Shown here one piece after another: positions 27,554 to 35,399 of a stretch of DNA of 64,000 nucleotides. A model generated the notes under the pieces. It searched no databases. It had not been told where the DNA came from and worked only from the letters and a program-made list of their open reading frames with translations. The stretch is from NCBI RefSeq assembly GCF_019933235.1, contig NZ_CP082945.1, positions 930,001-994,000 on the forward strand. The letters are read 5' to 3'. The DNA comes from Streptomyces angustmyceticus. Lineage in GTDB: Bacteria; Actinomycetota; Actinomycetes; Streptomycetales; Streptomycetaceae. Within the stretch, counting starts at the first letter, position 1, and the number at the start of each line of letters is the position of its first letter. Made by a program: the position numbers and the translations under genes.

Positions 27554-27720
27554 ACACCCGGGGCGAGACGCCGGCGAGGGGAGTGCGGCACCGGGTCCGC
27601 ACCACATCATCCTGAGCCCTGAACCGCTCCACGGCGACACCGGAGATCCCCAGAACCTCGGCCCGTCCGCCGCCGACGTCGTGCGGCGGCAGCCGGTCCG
27701 ACCCTAGGAGAGGACGACCC

Positions 27721-27756
27721 ATGCAGCCCCTGGTCCCGGCGGAGGCCGGCCGATGA
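27721..27756 (+). CDS. 11-codon leader ORF overlapping rmlB
   Basis: ATG 27721 has a strong ribosome site (GGAGAGGACGACCC) and encodes MQPLVPAEAGR before TGA 27754-27756, which overlaps the rmlB ATG as ATGA. The rmlB start also has its own GGAGG inside this ORF. It looks like a translational-coupling leader rather than a working peptide. Confidence 0.4.
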   Translation: MQPLVPAEAGR

Positions 27757-28727
27757 AAGTCCTGGTGACCGGCGGAGCCGGGTTCATCGGCTCCCACTAC
27801 GTCCGTACCCTCCTGGCCGGCGGCTTCCCCGGCCAGGAGGACACCGCGGTGACCGTCCTGGACAAGCTCACCTACGCCGGCAACCGGGCGAACCTTCCTG
27901 CGAGCCACCCGCGGCTGTCCTTCGTCGAGGGGGACGTCTGCGACCGGGACCTGCTCCTCGGTCTGCTCCCGGGGCATGACGCGGTGGTCCACTTCGCCGC
28001 GGAGTCCCATGTCGACCGTTCCCTGACCGACGCCGGGGCGTTCGTGCGCACCAATGTCGGCGGCACCCAGACACTGCTGGACGCCTGTGTCGCCGTCCGC
28101 ACACCGCGGGTCGTGCACATCTCCACCGACGAGGTCTACGGGTCGATCGCCGAGGGCGCCTGGACCGAGGACCACCCGCTGCTGCCCAACTCCCCCTACG
28201 CCGCGTCCAAGGCGTCCGCCGACCTCGTCGCCCGCTCCTACTGGCGCACCCACGGCCTGGATCTGTCGATCACCCGGTGCTCCAACAACTACGGCCCCTA
28301 CCAGCACCCGGAGAAGCTGATCCCCCGGTTCGTGACGAATCTGCTGCAGGGGGAGCCGGTGCCGCTGTACGGGGACGGCAGGAACGTACGGGAGTGGCTG
28401 CACGTCGACGACCACTGCCGGGCCATCCAGCTGGTGCTGACCCGGGGGCGGCCCGGCGAGGTCTACAACATCGGCCAGGGCAACGAGCGCTCCAACCGGC
28501 AGATGACCGACCTGCTGCTGGAGCTGTGCCACGCGCAGCCGCACCTGGTGCGCCCGGTGCCGGACCGCAAGGGCCACGATCTGCGCTATGCGCTGGACGA
28601 CGGCAAGATCCGCCGCGAGCTGGGGTACGCGCCCGCGGTGTCGTTCGCGCGGGGCCTGAGCGAGACGGTGGCGTGGTACCGGGACAACCCGGCCTGGTGG
28701 AAGCCGCTGAAGAGCGGGACGGGGTGA
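27753..28727 (+). CDS. rmlB: dTDP-glucose 4,6-dehydratase
   Basis: This extended-SDR enzyme of 324 residues oxidises, dehydrates and reduces dTDP-glucose to dTDP-4-keto-6-deoxyglucose, the entry compound for the cluster's sugar. It has the NAD motif GGAGFIGS at residues 7-14, the active-site STDEVYGS (Thr-Asp-Glu triad) and YAASK, and the family signature SNNYGPYQHPEKLIP. It is the last gene of the plus-strand block that begins with the hydrolase, about 200 bp after metH. The glucose-1-phosphate thymidylyltransferase that should precede it in the pathway is absent from the window. Translation probably depends on an 11-codon leader ORF. Confidence 0.95.
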   Translation: MKVLVTGGAGFIGSHYVRTLLAGGFPGQEDTAVTVLDKLTYAGNRANLPASHPRLSFVEGDVCDRDLLLGLLPGHDAVVHFAAESHVDRSLTDAGAFVRTNVGGTQTLLDACVAVRTPRVVHISTDEVYGSIAEGAWTEDHPLLPNSPYAASKASADLVARSYWRTHGLDLSITRCSNNYGPYQHPEKLIPRFVTNLLQGEPVPLYGDGRNVREWLHVDDHCRAIQLVLTRGRPGEVYNIGQGNERSNRQMTDLLLELCHAQPHLVRPVPDRKGHDLRYALDDGKIRRELGYAPAVSFARGLSETVAWYRDNPAWWKPLKSGTG

Positions 28728-28777
28728 CCGGGCCCTGGTGTGCGGCCGCCTGAGGGAGGCCGCACACAGCCGCCCGG

Positions 28778-28827
28778 CAGGGGAGAGGGGTGGTGCGGCT
28801 CGCGGGCCGCGCCACCCCTCTCCCCTG
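28778..28827. terminator. Bidirectional terminator, 16-bp stem
   Basis: Positions 28778-28793 are perfectly complementary to 28812-28827, with an inner loop of 18 nt that can pair further. It separates rmlB from the convergent hydroxylase gene. Confidence 0.85.
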
Positions 28828-28850
28828 TCTCCTCTGCCGGGCCGGTCCGT

Positions 28851-29981
28851 TCAGACGCCGGCCGCCCCGATCAGGACCGCCGCGTAGTTCTTGCGGGCCG
28901 CCGTGTCGTACTGGAGGGCGATGTGGCCGGCGGCCGAGGTGACGTCCCGCCACAGCCGCTGGAGGGGTGCGGACTCCCCCAGGCCGCCGGTGCCCGCCGC
29001 ACGGACCAGCAGGCCGACCGCGTCGGTGCACAGCTCGGCGGCGAAGGTGGCGTTGCGCTCGTTGCGGGCCATGTGCGCGGGGGTGAAGCGGCGTTCGTCG
29101 AGCACCTCGGCGTTCTCCTCGACGAGGTGGCGGGCGGCGTCGATCCGGCCCGAGGCGCGCACCAGCAGCAGTTCGTTCGTCGGGTTGCGGCGCCGCCCGC
29201 TCATGGTCGCCGCGCTCGCCGTCAGCGCGCCGGCGGCGGCCCCCACGACGGGCGCGATGAAGGTCAGTCCGCCGACGGCCTGGAACGGCACGTGGTGGGC
29301 GGGCACGTCGGAGTCGGCGCTGCGGCCGGCCAGCATGTCGGCCCGGTCGAAGGAGAGGTGACCGGGGACGGCGAGGCCGTCCACCGACACCGTGTGGCTG
29401 CCGGTGGCGCGCATCCCCACGTTGTCCCAGGTCCGTTCGACGGTGCAGGCCGCGCGCGGCAGGGCGAAGAACCGCGTCGGGGGCGGCCCGTCGCCGCCGT
29501 CCGGGCCGCCGGGCACCGTGGCGCACACCAGCACCCGGTCGGCGAAGTCGATGCCGCTGACGTACGCCCAGCGGCCGGTGAGCCGCCAGCCGTCGCCGTC
29601 GGGCACCGCACGGCCGCCCGGCATCAGGGCGGTGGCGATCACCGGGTCCGGCCCCGTGCCCCAGACCTCCTGATGGCCGCGGGCGGGCAGATGGCCGGTG
29701 AAGCGGGCCGAGTAGGCGCTGAGCGAGGCGCACCAGGCGGTCGCCGCGCAGACCTCGCCGAGCGTGAGGACCGCGCGGGTCAGCTCGGCGAAGGTGCCCT
29801 CGGTGCCGCCCCAGGAGCGGGCGACGAAGTGCCGGGCGAAGCCGGCGGTGCGCAGGGCGTCGACGACGTCGGGGGAGAGCGCTCCGGTGCGGTCCGCCTC
29901 GGCCGCGTGCTCGGCCGCGAGGATGCGCACCTTCTCCGCGGCCGGGACGAGCCCGGTGTCCAGCTGTGTTTCGGCAGGCAT
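28851..29981 (-). CDS. Flavin-dependent hydroxylase, acyl-CoA dehydrogenase fold (ActVA-Orf5/HsaA-like)
   Basis: This 376-residue protein has the acyl-CoA-dehydrogenase fold used by the oxygenase half of two-component monooxygenases (ActVA-Orf5, DszC, HsaA). Such enzymes hydroxylate aromatic polyketides with FMNH2 supplied by a separate reductase. Landmarks are the early helix RTAGFARHFVARSWGG, the flavin-contact strand TGRWAYVSGIDFADRVLV, and the C-terminal helix block RRRNPTNELLLVRASGRID. The ATG at 29981 is better spaced to AGGAGG than the ATG two codons earlier (29987). The matching reductase is at 31833-32366. Expected role: quinone-forming or ring hydroxylation of the anthraquinone core. 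Confidence 0.87.
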   Translation of the reverse strand: MPAETQLDTGLVPAAEKVRILAAEHAAEADRTGALSPDVVDALRTAGFARHFVARSWGGTEGTFAELTRAVLTLGEVCAATAWCASLSAYSARFTGHLPARGHQEVWGTGPDPVIATALMPGGRAVPDGDGWRLTGRWAYVSGIDFADRVLVCATVPGGPDGGDGPPPTRFFALPRAACTVERTWDNVGMRATGSHTVSVDGLAVPGHLSFDRADMLAGRSADSDVPAHHVPFQAVGGLTFIAPVVGAAAGALTASAATMSGRRRNPTNELLLVRASGRIDAARHLVEENAEVLDERRFTPAHMARNERNATFAAELCTDAVGLLVRAAGTGGLGESAPLQRLWRDVTSAAGHIALQYDTAARKNYAAVLIGAAGV

Positions 29982-30027
29982 CCTCATGTCCTCCTGTGCG
30001 GGCGGGCGTTGTGGTGGTGACGGGTCA

Positions 30028-30070
30028 AGGGTGCGGGGTCCGGCTGGAAGCCGGGTGCACCGGCTCTGGA
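30028..30070 (-). promoter_or_regulatory. SARP-type promoter for the hydroxylase gene
   Basis: On the minus strand TCCAGAG (30070-30064), TGCACCC (30059-30053) and TCCAGCC (30048-30042) are 11 bp apart. CACCCT (30033-30028) follows after 8 bp, giving a leader of about 40 nt. Confidence 0.5.
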
Positions 30071-30114
30071 ACCGGGGCGGGGTCCCGGGGCGGCCCGGGA
30101 GCCGTGGAACCGGC

Positions 30115-30150
30115 GAGGCCCCGGACCGCGCCATCGGGGTCCGGGGCCTC
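30115..30150 (-). terminator. Terminator after the SRPBCC gene, 13-bp stem
   Basis: GAGGCCCCGGACC (30115-30127) and GGTCCGGGGCCTC (30138-30150) form a perfect stem with a 10-nt loop, 184 bp past the SRPBCC stop and just upstream of the hydroxylase promoter. Confidence 0.75.
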
Positions 30151-30333
30151 GGAGGGCAGGGGCGTACGGGGGTGGCGGCGCCCCTGCGCGGTGGCGCGGT
30201 GTGCCCTGGGGGTGGTGGACGCACCGCGCGCCTCACGGCGGCGGGGCACCGCCGCGGGAGCCGTTGGACGGACGGGAGAACGGTCCGCCGGGCGAGCGGG
30301 CCGGCCGCCGAGTCCGGTGCCGGCCGGTGGCTG

Positions 30334-30825
30334 TCAGACGGCGCGGGCGAAGCGCTCCAGCGTCTCCCCCGGGCTCGGCCCGTCGAGGGCCTTGAAGATG
30401 CCGTGCGCGCCCTCACCGTGCCGGTGCAGCTTGACGTGCGCCAGCTCGACCTTGGTGGTGTGGGGGTCGACGGCCGTGAAGTCGACCTCGATCTCGCTCG
30501 CCCGCTCGTCGTCCGGGAGGGACTGCCAGTGCCCGTCGATGCGCCAGGTCATCACGAGGCGGCGCGGCGGGTCCCACTCCAGGACGCGGCCCCAGGCGAT
30601 CTCGTTGCCGTCCACGTCCCACTCGTAGTAGCGGCCGCCGACGCCGGGTTCGAAGGCGAGGCCGGCGCGCTCCTTCTTGACGAGGATGTGCGAGGGCGGC
30701 CACCAGTCGGCGGGGCGCTCGGTGAACACCGCGAAGCAGTGCTCGGGTGTGGCCGCGACCGTCACCGACTTGCGTACGTCCGGGATCGTCTGCGGCGGTG
30801 TCGGTGCCTGTGTCTGCTCGGGCAC
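30334..30825 (-). CDS. SRPBCC/AHSA1-like protein, cyclase or CalC-like
   Basis: This 163-residue single-domain START/Bet-v1-fold protein of the AHSA1 group begins its fold with VRKSVTVAATPEHCFAVFTE. It then shows WWPPSHILVKKER, GGRYYEWDVDGNEIAWGRVL, the family strand PRRLVMTWRIDGHW, and a C-terminal helix GIFKALDGPSPGETLERFA. In antibiotic clusters this fold serves as aromatase/cyclase, or as the self-sacrifice resistance protein CalC of calicheamicin, which is also AHSA1-like. Sequence alone does not decide. GTG 30825 follows GGAGGAGCC. It is divergent from the ketoreductase operon, with SARP boxes for both directions in the 180-bp gap. Confidence 0.82.
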   Translation of the reverse strand: MPEQTQAPTPPQTIPDVRKSVTVAATPEHCFAVFTERPADWWPPSHILVKKERAGLAFEPGVGGRYYEWDVDGNEIAWGRVLEWDPPRRLVMTWRIDGHWQSLPDDERASEIEVDFTAVDPHTTKVELAHVKLHRHGEGAHGIFKALDGPSPGETLERFARAV

Positions 30826-30864
30826 GGCTCCTCCTTCGTGTCCTTCGTTGCGGGGCGCACCGGC

Positions 30865-30907
30865 ACGCTGGACCGCCCGCCTCGACACCGCGTCGAGCCC
30901 CGCTCGA
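30865..30907 (-). promoter_or_regulatory. SARP-type promoter for the SRPBCC gene
   Basis: On the minus strand TCGAGCG (30907-30901), TCGACGC (30896-30890) and TCGAGGC (30885-30879) are 11 bp apart. CAGCGT (30870-30865) follows after 8 bp. Because TCGA is palindromic, the array can be read on both strands. Confidence 0.6.
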
Positions 30908-30928
30908 CCCGCCGGGCGCCCGTCGCGC

Positions 30929-30971
30929 TCCAGGGGCGGTCGAGACGCGCGCAAGGCCGCGCCGCCACCGT
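30929..30971 (+). promoter_or_regulatory. SARP-type promoter for the ketoreductase operon
   Basis: TCCAGGG (30929), TCGAGAC (30940) and GCAAGGC (30951) start 11 bp apart, and CACCGT (30966-30971) follows the last after 8 bp. It drives ketoreductase, flavin reductase and cyclase. Confidence 0.55.
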
Positions 30972-31005
30972 CGTCGGTCCGCGGCCACGACAACGGGAGA
31001 GCACC

Positions 31006-31791
31006 ATGACTGACGCACCACGACGAATCGCCTTCGTCACCGGCGCCACCAGCGGGATCGGCCTGGCGGTCACCGAACTGCTGGCCCGCGGGGGCACGGC
31101 CGTGTTCGCCGTGTCCCGCGGCGAGGAGAACGTGCGCGGCACCGTCAAACGGCTGCGCGCCGAGGGCCTGGAGGTCTCCGGGACCACCTGTGACGTCTCC
31201 TCCGGGGAGCAGATCGGCGCGGCGGTCCGGGAGGCCGTCGACACCTACGGGCGCGTCGACATCCTCGTGAACAACGCGGGCCGCAACGGCGGCGGCGAGA
31301 CCGCGAAGATCGACGACGCGACCTGGCTCGATGTCATCGACACCAATCTCACCGGCGTGTTCCGGGTCACCCGCGAGGTGCTGACCACCGGGCGGATGCT
31401 GGACGGGACCTGGGGCCGGATCATCAACATCGCGTCCACGGGCGGCAAACAGGGCGTGGTGCTGGCGGCGCCGTACTCCGCCTCGAAGCACGGTGTCGTC
31501 GGCTTCAGCAAGGCCGTGGGCCTGGAGCTGGCCAAGACCGGGATCACCGTGAACGCGGTCTGCCCGGGCTTCGTCGAGACGCCGATGGCGCAGCGCGTGC
31601 GCCAGGGCCACGCCGAGTACTTCGGCATCTCGGAACGGGACGTCCAGGACAGGTTCGAGGCCAAGATCCCCACCGGCCGCTATGTCACCCCCGAGGAAGT
31701 GGCCGGCCTGGTGGGCTACCTGACCACCGACGCCGCCGCCTCGGTCACCGCGCAGGCGCTCAACGTCTGCGGCGGACTCGGCAATTACTGA
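31006..31791 (+). CDS. Type II PKS C9-ketoreductase (ActIII family)
   Basis: This SDR of 261 residues has the same length as ActIII and nearly the same C-terminal blocks: ASTGGKQGVVLAAPYSASKH, GVVGFSKAVGLELAKTGITV, NAVCPGFVETPMA and the end VTAQALNVCGGLGNY. It reduces the C9 ketone of the nascent octa- or decaketide while bound to the acyl carrier protein and sets the first-ring fold. The cofactor motif is TGATSGIG and the active site YSASK. The stereocontrol motif reads NGG where ActIII has PGG. Its presence proves that the region belongs to an aromatic polyketide cluster although no ketosynthase is in the window. ATG 31006 follows CGGGAGAGCACC. Confidence 0.96.
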   Translation: MTDAPRRIAFVTGATSGIGLAVTELLARGGTAVFAVSRGEENVRGTVKRLRAEGLEVSGTTCDVSSGEQIGAAVREAVDTYGRVDILVNNAGRNGGGETAKIDDATWLDVIDTNLTGVFRVTREVLTTGRMLDGTWGRIINIASTGGKQGVVLAAPYSASKHGVVGFSKAVGLELAKTGITVNAVCPGFVETPMAQRVRQGHAEYFGISERDVQDRFEAKIPTGRYVTPEEVAGLVGYLTTDAAASVTAQALNVCGGLGNY

Positions 31792-31832
31792 TCCGGCACC
31801 CCGCCGCGGACCACAGAGACGGAGCCCCACCG

Positions 31833-32366
31833 ATGACCGACCCCGGCACCACCCTGCTGGCCCCTCCCGACACCGCCGCGTTCCGCGCGGCCATGGGAGC
31901 CTTCCCCACCGGCGTCACCCTGCTGACCCAGGGCAGCGGTGACGGCACGATCGTGATGACGCTCAACAGCCTCGCCTCGGTGTCGCTCGACCCGCTGCTG
32001 ATCCTGGTGTCCGTGAAGAAGGACGGCCGGATGCGGCCGAGGATCCGGCGCGGCGGCGGCTACGCCGTCAACGTGCTCGGCGAGCAGCACCGCGAGCTGT
32101 CCTCGGAGTTCGCCCGGCCCGACCGTCCGGAGGGGCGGCGGGCGATGACCCGGATCGGCGCGGTCGAGGGCACCACCGGTCACGCCGTCGTGCCGTCCGC
32201 CGTGGCCGCCTTCGAATGCCGGCTGGACACCGAGGTCGAGGCCGGCGACCACGTCCTGCTGATCGGCCGGGTGGTGGCCGTGCACCGCGCGCCCGACGGG
32301 GCCCGCCCGCTCGTCTTCCACCAGGGCGGCTACACCCGGCTGGCCGGCACCGGGGAGACCCCGTGA
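31833..32366 (+). CDS. NAD(P)H:flavin reductase (ActVB-like)
   Basis: This 177-residue flavin reductase of the ActVB/HpaC family delivers reduced FMN to a partner oxygenase. Landmarks are the N-terminal MGAFPTGVTLLTQG, the flavin-binding TLNSLASVSLDPLLILVSVK, GYAVNVLGEQH, and a C-terminal HQGGYTRL. The substrate oxygenase is most likely the acyl-CoA-dehydrogenase-fold hydroxylase at 28851-29981. It is co-transcribed with the ketoreductase, 41 bp upstream, and overlaps the cyclase gene by four bases (GTGA at 32363). Confidence 0.93.
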   Translation: MTDPGTTLLAPPDTAAFRAAMGAFPTGVTLLTQGSGDGTIVMTLNSLASVSLDPLLILVSVKKDGRMRPRIRRGGGYAVNVLGEQHRELSSEFARPDRPEGRRAMTRIGAVEGTTGHAVVPSAVAAFECRLDTEVEAGDHVLLIGRVVAVHRAPDGARPLVFHQGGYTRLAGTGETP

Positions 32367-33304
32367 GCGCCCCCGCGGCGGCCCGTCCCCCGCTGCCGGC
32401 CACCGGCGCGCCCGCCCTGCGGGAGGTGGCGGACGGCGTCCTCGTCTACGAACAGCCCGACGGCGGCTGGTGTCTGAACAACGCCGGAGTGATCACAGGA
32501 GGCGGCCGGTGCATCCTCGTCGACACGGTCGCGACCCGTCCCAGGGCCGAGCGGCTGCGCGACGAGGTGGCGCGGGTGGCGCCCGGCGGACCGGACACCG
32601 TGGTCAACACCCACTTCCACGGTGATCATGTCTTCGGCAACTCCCTGTTCACCCCGCGCGCCACGGTCATCGCCCATGAGGGGACCCGCAGCGACATGGC
32701 CGAGTCGGGGCTCGGCCTGTGCGGCCTGTGGCCGGACGTCGACTGGGGCGAGATCACCCTCGCCCTGCCGGACCTGACGTTCACCGAGCGGCTGACGCTG
32801 CGCGCCGGCGAACTGCGTGTCGAACTGCTCTCCGTCGGCCCGGCCCACACCGCCGCCGACGTGGTCGTCTGGGTGCCCGAACGCCGGGTGCTGTTCACCG
32901 GCGACGTGGTGTGGTCGCAGGTGACGCCGTACGTCCTGATGGGCTCCGTGTCCGGCTCCCTGCGTGCCCTGGAGCGGCTGCGCGCCCTGGAGCCGCGGAT
33001 CGTCGTCCCCGGCCACGGCCCGGTCGCCGGCCCCGAGGCGCTGGACGCCACGGAGGACTACCTGCGCTGGGTGGCCGGGCTGGCGCGGGACGGCCTGCGC
33101 GCCGGCCGCACCCCGCTGGAGACCGCCCGCGCCACCGAACTGGGCCGCTTCGCGGGCCTGGTGGACCCCGAGCGTCTGGTCGGCAACCTGCACCGCGCGC
33201 ACGCCGAGGCGAGCGGTCTGCCGCCCGGCGCGCGCCTCGACGTCGCGGCCTCCTTCCGGGAGATGGTCGCCCACCTCGGGCGCCTCCCGGACTGCCACGC
33301 CTGA
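32363..33304 (+). CDS. Metallo-beta-lactamase-fold cyclase/thioesterase (ActIV-like)
   Basis: This 313-residue MBL-fold protein has the metal ligands in order: THFHGDHVFGN (HxHxDH), GPAHTAADVVV, FTGDVVW (Asp) and VVPGHGP (His). In type II PKS pathways, proteins of this type (ActIV and relatives) catalyse a late aldol ring closure and release the bicyclic or tricyclic chain from the carrier protein. It sits directly after the ketoreductase and flavin reductase. GTG 32363 overlaps the preceding stop, so it is translationally coupled. Its assignment as cyclase rather than a lactonase is from context. Confidence 0.85.
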   Translation: MSAPAAARPPLPATGAPALREVADGVLVYEQPDGGWCLNNAGVITGGGRCILVDTVATRPRAERLRDEVARVAPGGPDTVVNTHFHGDHVFGNSLFTPRATVIAHEGTRSDMAESGLGLCGLWPDVDWGEITLALPDLTFTERLTLRAGELRVELLSVGPAHTAADVVVWVPERRVLFTGDVVWSQVTPYVLMGSVSGSLRALERLRALEPRIVVPGHGPVAGPEALDATEDYLRWVAGLARDGLRAGRTPLETARATELGRFAGLVDPERLVGNLHRAHAEASGLPPGARLDVAASFREMVAHLGRLPDCHA

Positions 33305-33347
33305 CGGCCGCTCCCCCACGAGCGCGACGGGCGCCCGGCACGCGCGT

Positions 33348-33373
33348 GGGCGGTGGGAGATCTCCCACCGCCC
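33348..33373. terminator. 26-bp perfect palindrome, bidirectional terminator
   Basis: GGGCGGTGGGAGA (33348-33360) is followed with no spacer by its exact complement TCTCCCACCGCCC. It sits 43 bp after the cyclase stop and 75 bp before the stop of the convergent NTF2 gene, so termination is the simplest reading. Confidence 0.75.
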
Positions 33374-33448
33374 TCCTGGCCTGTGCCTCACCGGGCCGGG
33401 CGCCGTGCCGCCCCGCGCCGCGGCCCCGCGGTACCGGGCGGCGTGCCC

Positions 33449-33898
33449 TCAGACGGCGGCCGGCCCGTCGCGGTGGATCACCCGCGACCGCGTCAGCAGC
33501 CGCCCGTCCCGCCGCACCAGCACGTCCTCGACGGTGAAGGTCGGTTCGAAGGTCACCACGCCCGCCCGGTCGGTCCGGGTGACCAGGGAGTAGTACGACA
33601 CCCGCAGCTCCTCGTCCCGCGGGCCCGCGGGCTCGATCAGCAGGTGGTCGAACCAGTGCCGTACGGCGATGTCGCGGTAGCGGGGCAGCGCCGCGCGCAT
33701 CCCGGCGACCATGGCCTGCCGCCCCTTCGCCAACTCGCCGTTGGCGTGGAGCACTTCACCGTCCTCGGTGAACGTCTCGGCGAAGCCCTCGATGTCCAGG
33801 GCGTCCACGCGGCGCATCTGGCGCGCGTAGAAGGTCCGCACCTCGGCGTAGAGGTCCCCGGTGACCTGACGTTCCGTCGTCCGTACCGCCTGCGACAC
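33449..33898 (-). CDS. NTF2/SnoaL-fold protein 2, paralog of 420-950
   Basis: This 149-residue protein has the same architecture as the first NTF2 protein: helix VRTFYARQMRRVDALD, FAETFTEDGEV, then strands with LLIEPAG, VTFEPTFTVEDVLVRRDGRL and LTRSRV. It lacks about 25 residues in the middle that the paralog has. Two copies at the two flanks of a tailoring region may form a heteromer or act on successive intermediates as cyclases or hydroxylase helpers. GTG 33898 follows GGAGGGAGCAGCC. It is the rightmost gene with a SARP-type promoter and so marks the probable cluster border. Confidence 0.75.
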   Translation of the reverse strand: MSQAVRTTERQVTGDLYAEVRTFYARQMRRVDALDIEGFAETFTEDGEVLHANGELAKGRQAMVAGMRAALPRYRDIAVRHWFDHLLIEPAGPRDEELRVSYYSLVTRTDRAGVVTFEPTFTVEDVLVRRDGRLLTRSRVIHRDGPAAV

Positions 33899-33953
33899 GG
33901 CTGCTCCCTCCGCTGACCGCCGGCCGCCACGGACGGCGGCCGGGCCACGGCCC

Positions 33954-33996
33954 ACTCTCGTGCCCGGGACTGCAGCGCCTCTCCAGCGCCGCTGGA
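33954..33996 (-). promoter_or_regulatory. SARP-type promoter for NTF2 protein 2
   Basis: On the minus strand TCCAGCG (33996-33990), TGGAGAG (33985-33979) and TGCAGTC (33974-33968) are 11 bp apart; GAGAGT (33959-33954) follows after 8 bp. The TCCAG form matches the promoter of the paralog at 322. Confidence 0.55.
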
Positions 33997-34163
33997 GCCC
34001 GGCGGCCGCGACGAGCGGAGACCTGCGGCGACGGACGAGAGCGACGGCAGAGCACCGACCCCGGTCGAGCCGATGGCCCACCCGAACCCGCTTCCACCGA
34101 GCCATTGGTACAGTCGCCACTCCCCCGGAAGCCCGCCGCTCCCCCTGAGGAGGCCGTTGCCCC

Positions 34164-34640
34164 ATGGCCGTGGACGCTCTCGACGCCAAGATCCTCCGGC
34201 TGCTGCTGGAGCAGCCGCGCACCAGCGTGCGGGAGTACGCCCGCCTCCTCGGCGTCGCCCGGGGAACCGTGCAGGCGCGCCTCGACCGCCTGGAACGGGA
34301 CGGTGTGATCACCGCCTACAGCCCCCGGCTGTCGCCCGCCGCACTCGGCCATCCCGTGCTCGCCTTCGTCCACATCGAGGTCACCCAGGGCCATCTGGAG
34401 GAGGTGGCCGACGCGCTGGCCGAGGTCCCGCAGATCATCGAGGCGTTCTCGACGACCGGTGGCGGGGACCTGCTGACCCGGGTGGTGGCACGGGACGCGG
34501 AGCATCTGGAGGATGTGATCCAGCGGCTGATCAGCCTGCCGGGCGTGGTCCGCACCCGTACGGAGGTGGCGTTGCGCGAGCGGGTGCCGCATCGGATGCT
34601 GCCGCTGGTCGAGGAGGTGGGCACCGCCGGGTCGCGCTGA
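34164..34640 (+). CDS. Lrp/AsnC-family regulator
   Basis: This 158-residue regulator has an N-terminal AsnC-type helix-turn-helix (LDAKILRLLLEQPRTSVRE, then VARGTVQARLDRLERDGVI) and a C-terminal RAM ligand-binding domain (VLAFVHIEVTQGH, FSTTGGGDLLTRVVA). Such proteins sense amino acids and bind DNA as octamers. ATG 34164 has GAGGAGG 11 bases upstream. No SARP boxes precede it, and the adjacent genes do not reveal its target. It may be the first gene outside the antibiotic cluster. Confidence 0.92.
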   Translation: MAVDALDAKILRLLLEQPRTSVREYARLLGVARGTVQARLDRLERDGVITAYSPRLSPAALGHPVLAFVHIEVTQGHLEEVADALAEVPQIIEAFSTTGGGDLLTRVVARDAEHLEDVIQRLISLPGVVRTRTEVALRERVPHRMLPLVEEVGTAGSR

Positions 34641-34666
34641 GCCGGCCGCTTGGCATGCTGGTGGGT

Positions 34667-35389
34667 ATGCACACCCCCGCCGCCCACCCGGTCACACCCG
34701 CCGCGCCCGCTCCGGTGATCTTCGATCTCGACGGCACGCTGGTGGACAGCGAGCCGAACTACTACGAGGCCGGGCGCCGGCTGCTGGCCGGGTACGGCGT
34801 GCCGGACTTCAGCTGGGAGCAGCACGCCCGCTTCATCGGCATCGGCACCCGCGAGACCCTGGAGATCCTCAGCCGGGAGTTCGGCATCGACGCGCCGCTC
34901 GACGAGCTGCTGGCCGGCAAGAACCGCGCCTACCTGGAGCTGGCGCGGGCGCACACCGAGGTCTTCCCCGAGATGCGGGCCTTCGTGGAGCGGCTGGCGG
35001 CGGCCGGGCATCCGATGGCCGTGGCGTCGGGTTCGTCCCGGGCGGCGATCGAGGCGGTGCTGGCCGGCACCGGGCTCGATGCGCTGCTGACCACCGTGGT
35101 GTCCGCGGAGGAGGTGGCGCACGGCAAGCCCGAGCCGGACGTGTTCCTGGAGGCGGCACGCCGGCTGGGCGTCGAACCCGGGCGCTGTGTGGTGCTGGAG
35201 GACGCGGCGCCCGGTGCGCTCGCGGCACACCGGGCGGGCATGCGGTGCATCGCCGTGCCCTATGTGGCCGCCACCGCCGACGACCCGGCGTTCGCGAGCG
35301 CCGGGCTGCTGTTCCGGGGCGGTCAGGGGGAATTCACGGCGCAGGCCGCCTGCGCGTGGCTGGGGCGGCCGGTCCGCTCCTCCCCCTGA
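34667..35389 (+). CDS. HAD-superfamily phosphatase (beta-phosphoglucomutase-like)
   Basis: This 240-residue HAD hydrolase of subfamily IA has motif I FDLDGTLVDSE, motif II SGSSRAAIE, motif III lysine in GKPEPDVFLEA and motif IV LEDAAPGALA. The substrate is likely a small sugar phosphate or phosphoglycolate. Two in-frame ATGs (34655, 34667) are possible and neither has a good ribosome site. It ends 10 bp before the convergent sugar-binding lipoprotein gene, with no terminator between. Confidence 0.88.
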   Translation: MHTPAAHPVTPAAPAPVIFDLDGTLVDSEPNYYEAGRRLLAGYGVPDFSWEQHARFIGIGTRETLEILSREFGIDAPLDELLAGKNRAYLELARAHTEVFPEMRAFVERLAAAGHPMAVASGSSRAAIEAVLAGTGLDALLTTVVSAEEVAHGKPEPDVFLEAARRLGVEPGRCVVLEDAAPGALAAHRAGMRCIAVPYVAATADDPAFASAGLLFRGGQGEFTAQAACAWLGRPVRSSP

Positions 35390-35399
35390 CCGGGGAAGG

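Larger units (their letters stand above)
29982..30333. other. Intergenic region of 352 bp
   Basis: No gene is supported here. It contains the SARP-type promoter of the hydroxylase gene (30028-30070) and a terminator stem (30115-30150) for the gene coming from the right. The rest is GC-rich without further structure that I can see. Confidence 0.7.

Noticed and set aside
27550..27615. 21-codon ORF overlapping the metH stop
   Set aside because: It has no downstream gene at its end to couple to and no conserved feature, so chance is sufficient.
25394..27640. 748-codon minus-strand frame over metH
   Set aside because: It is antisense to the MetH pterin, cobalamin and activation domains and has no motif of its own.
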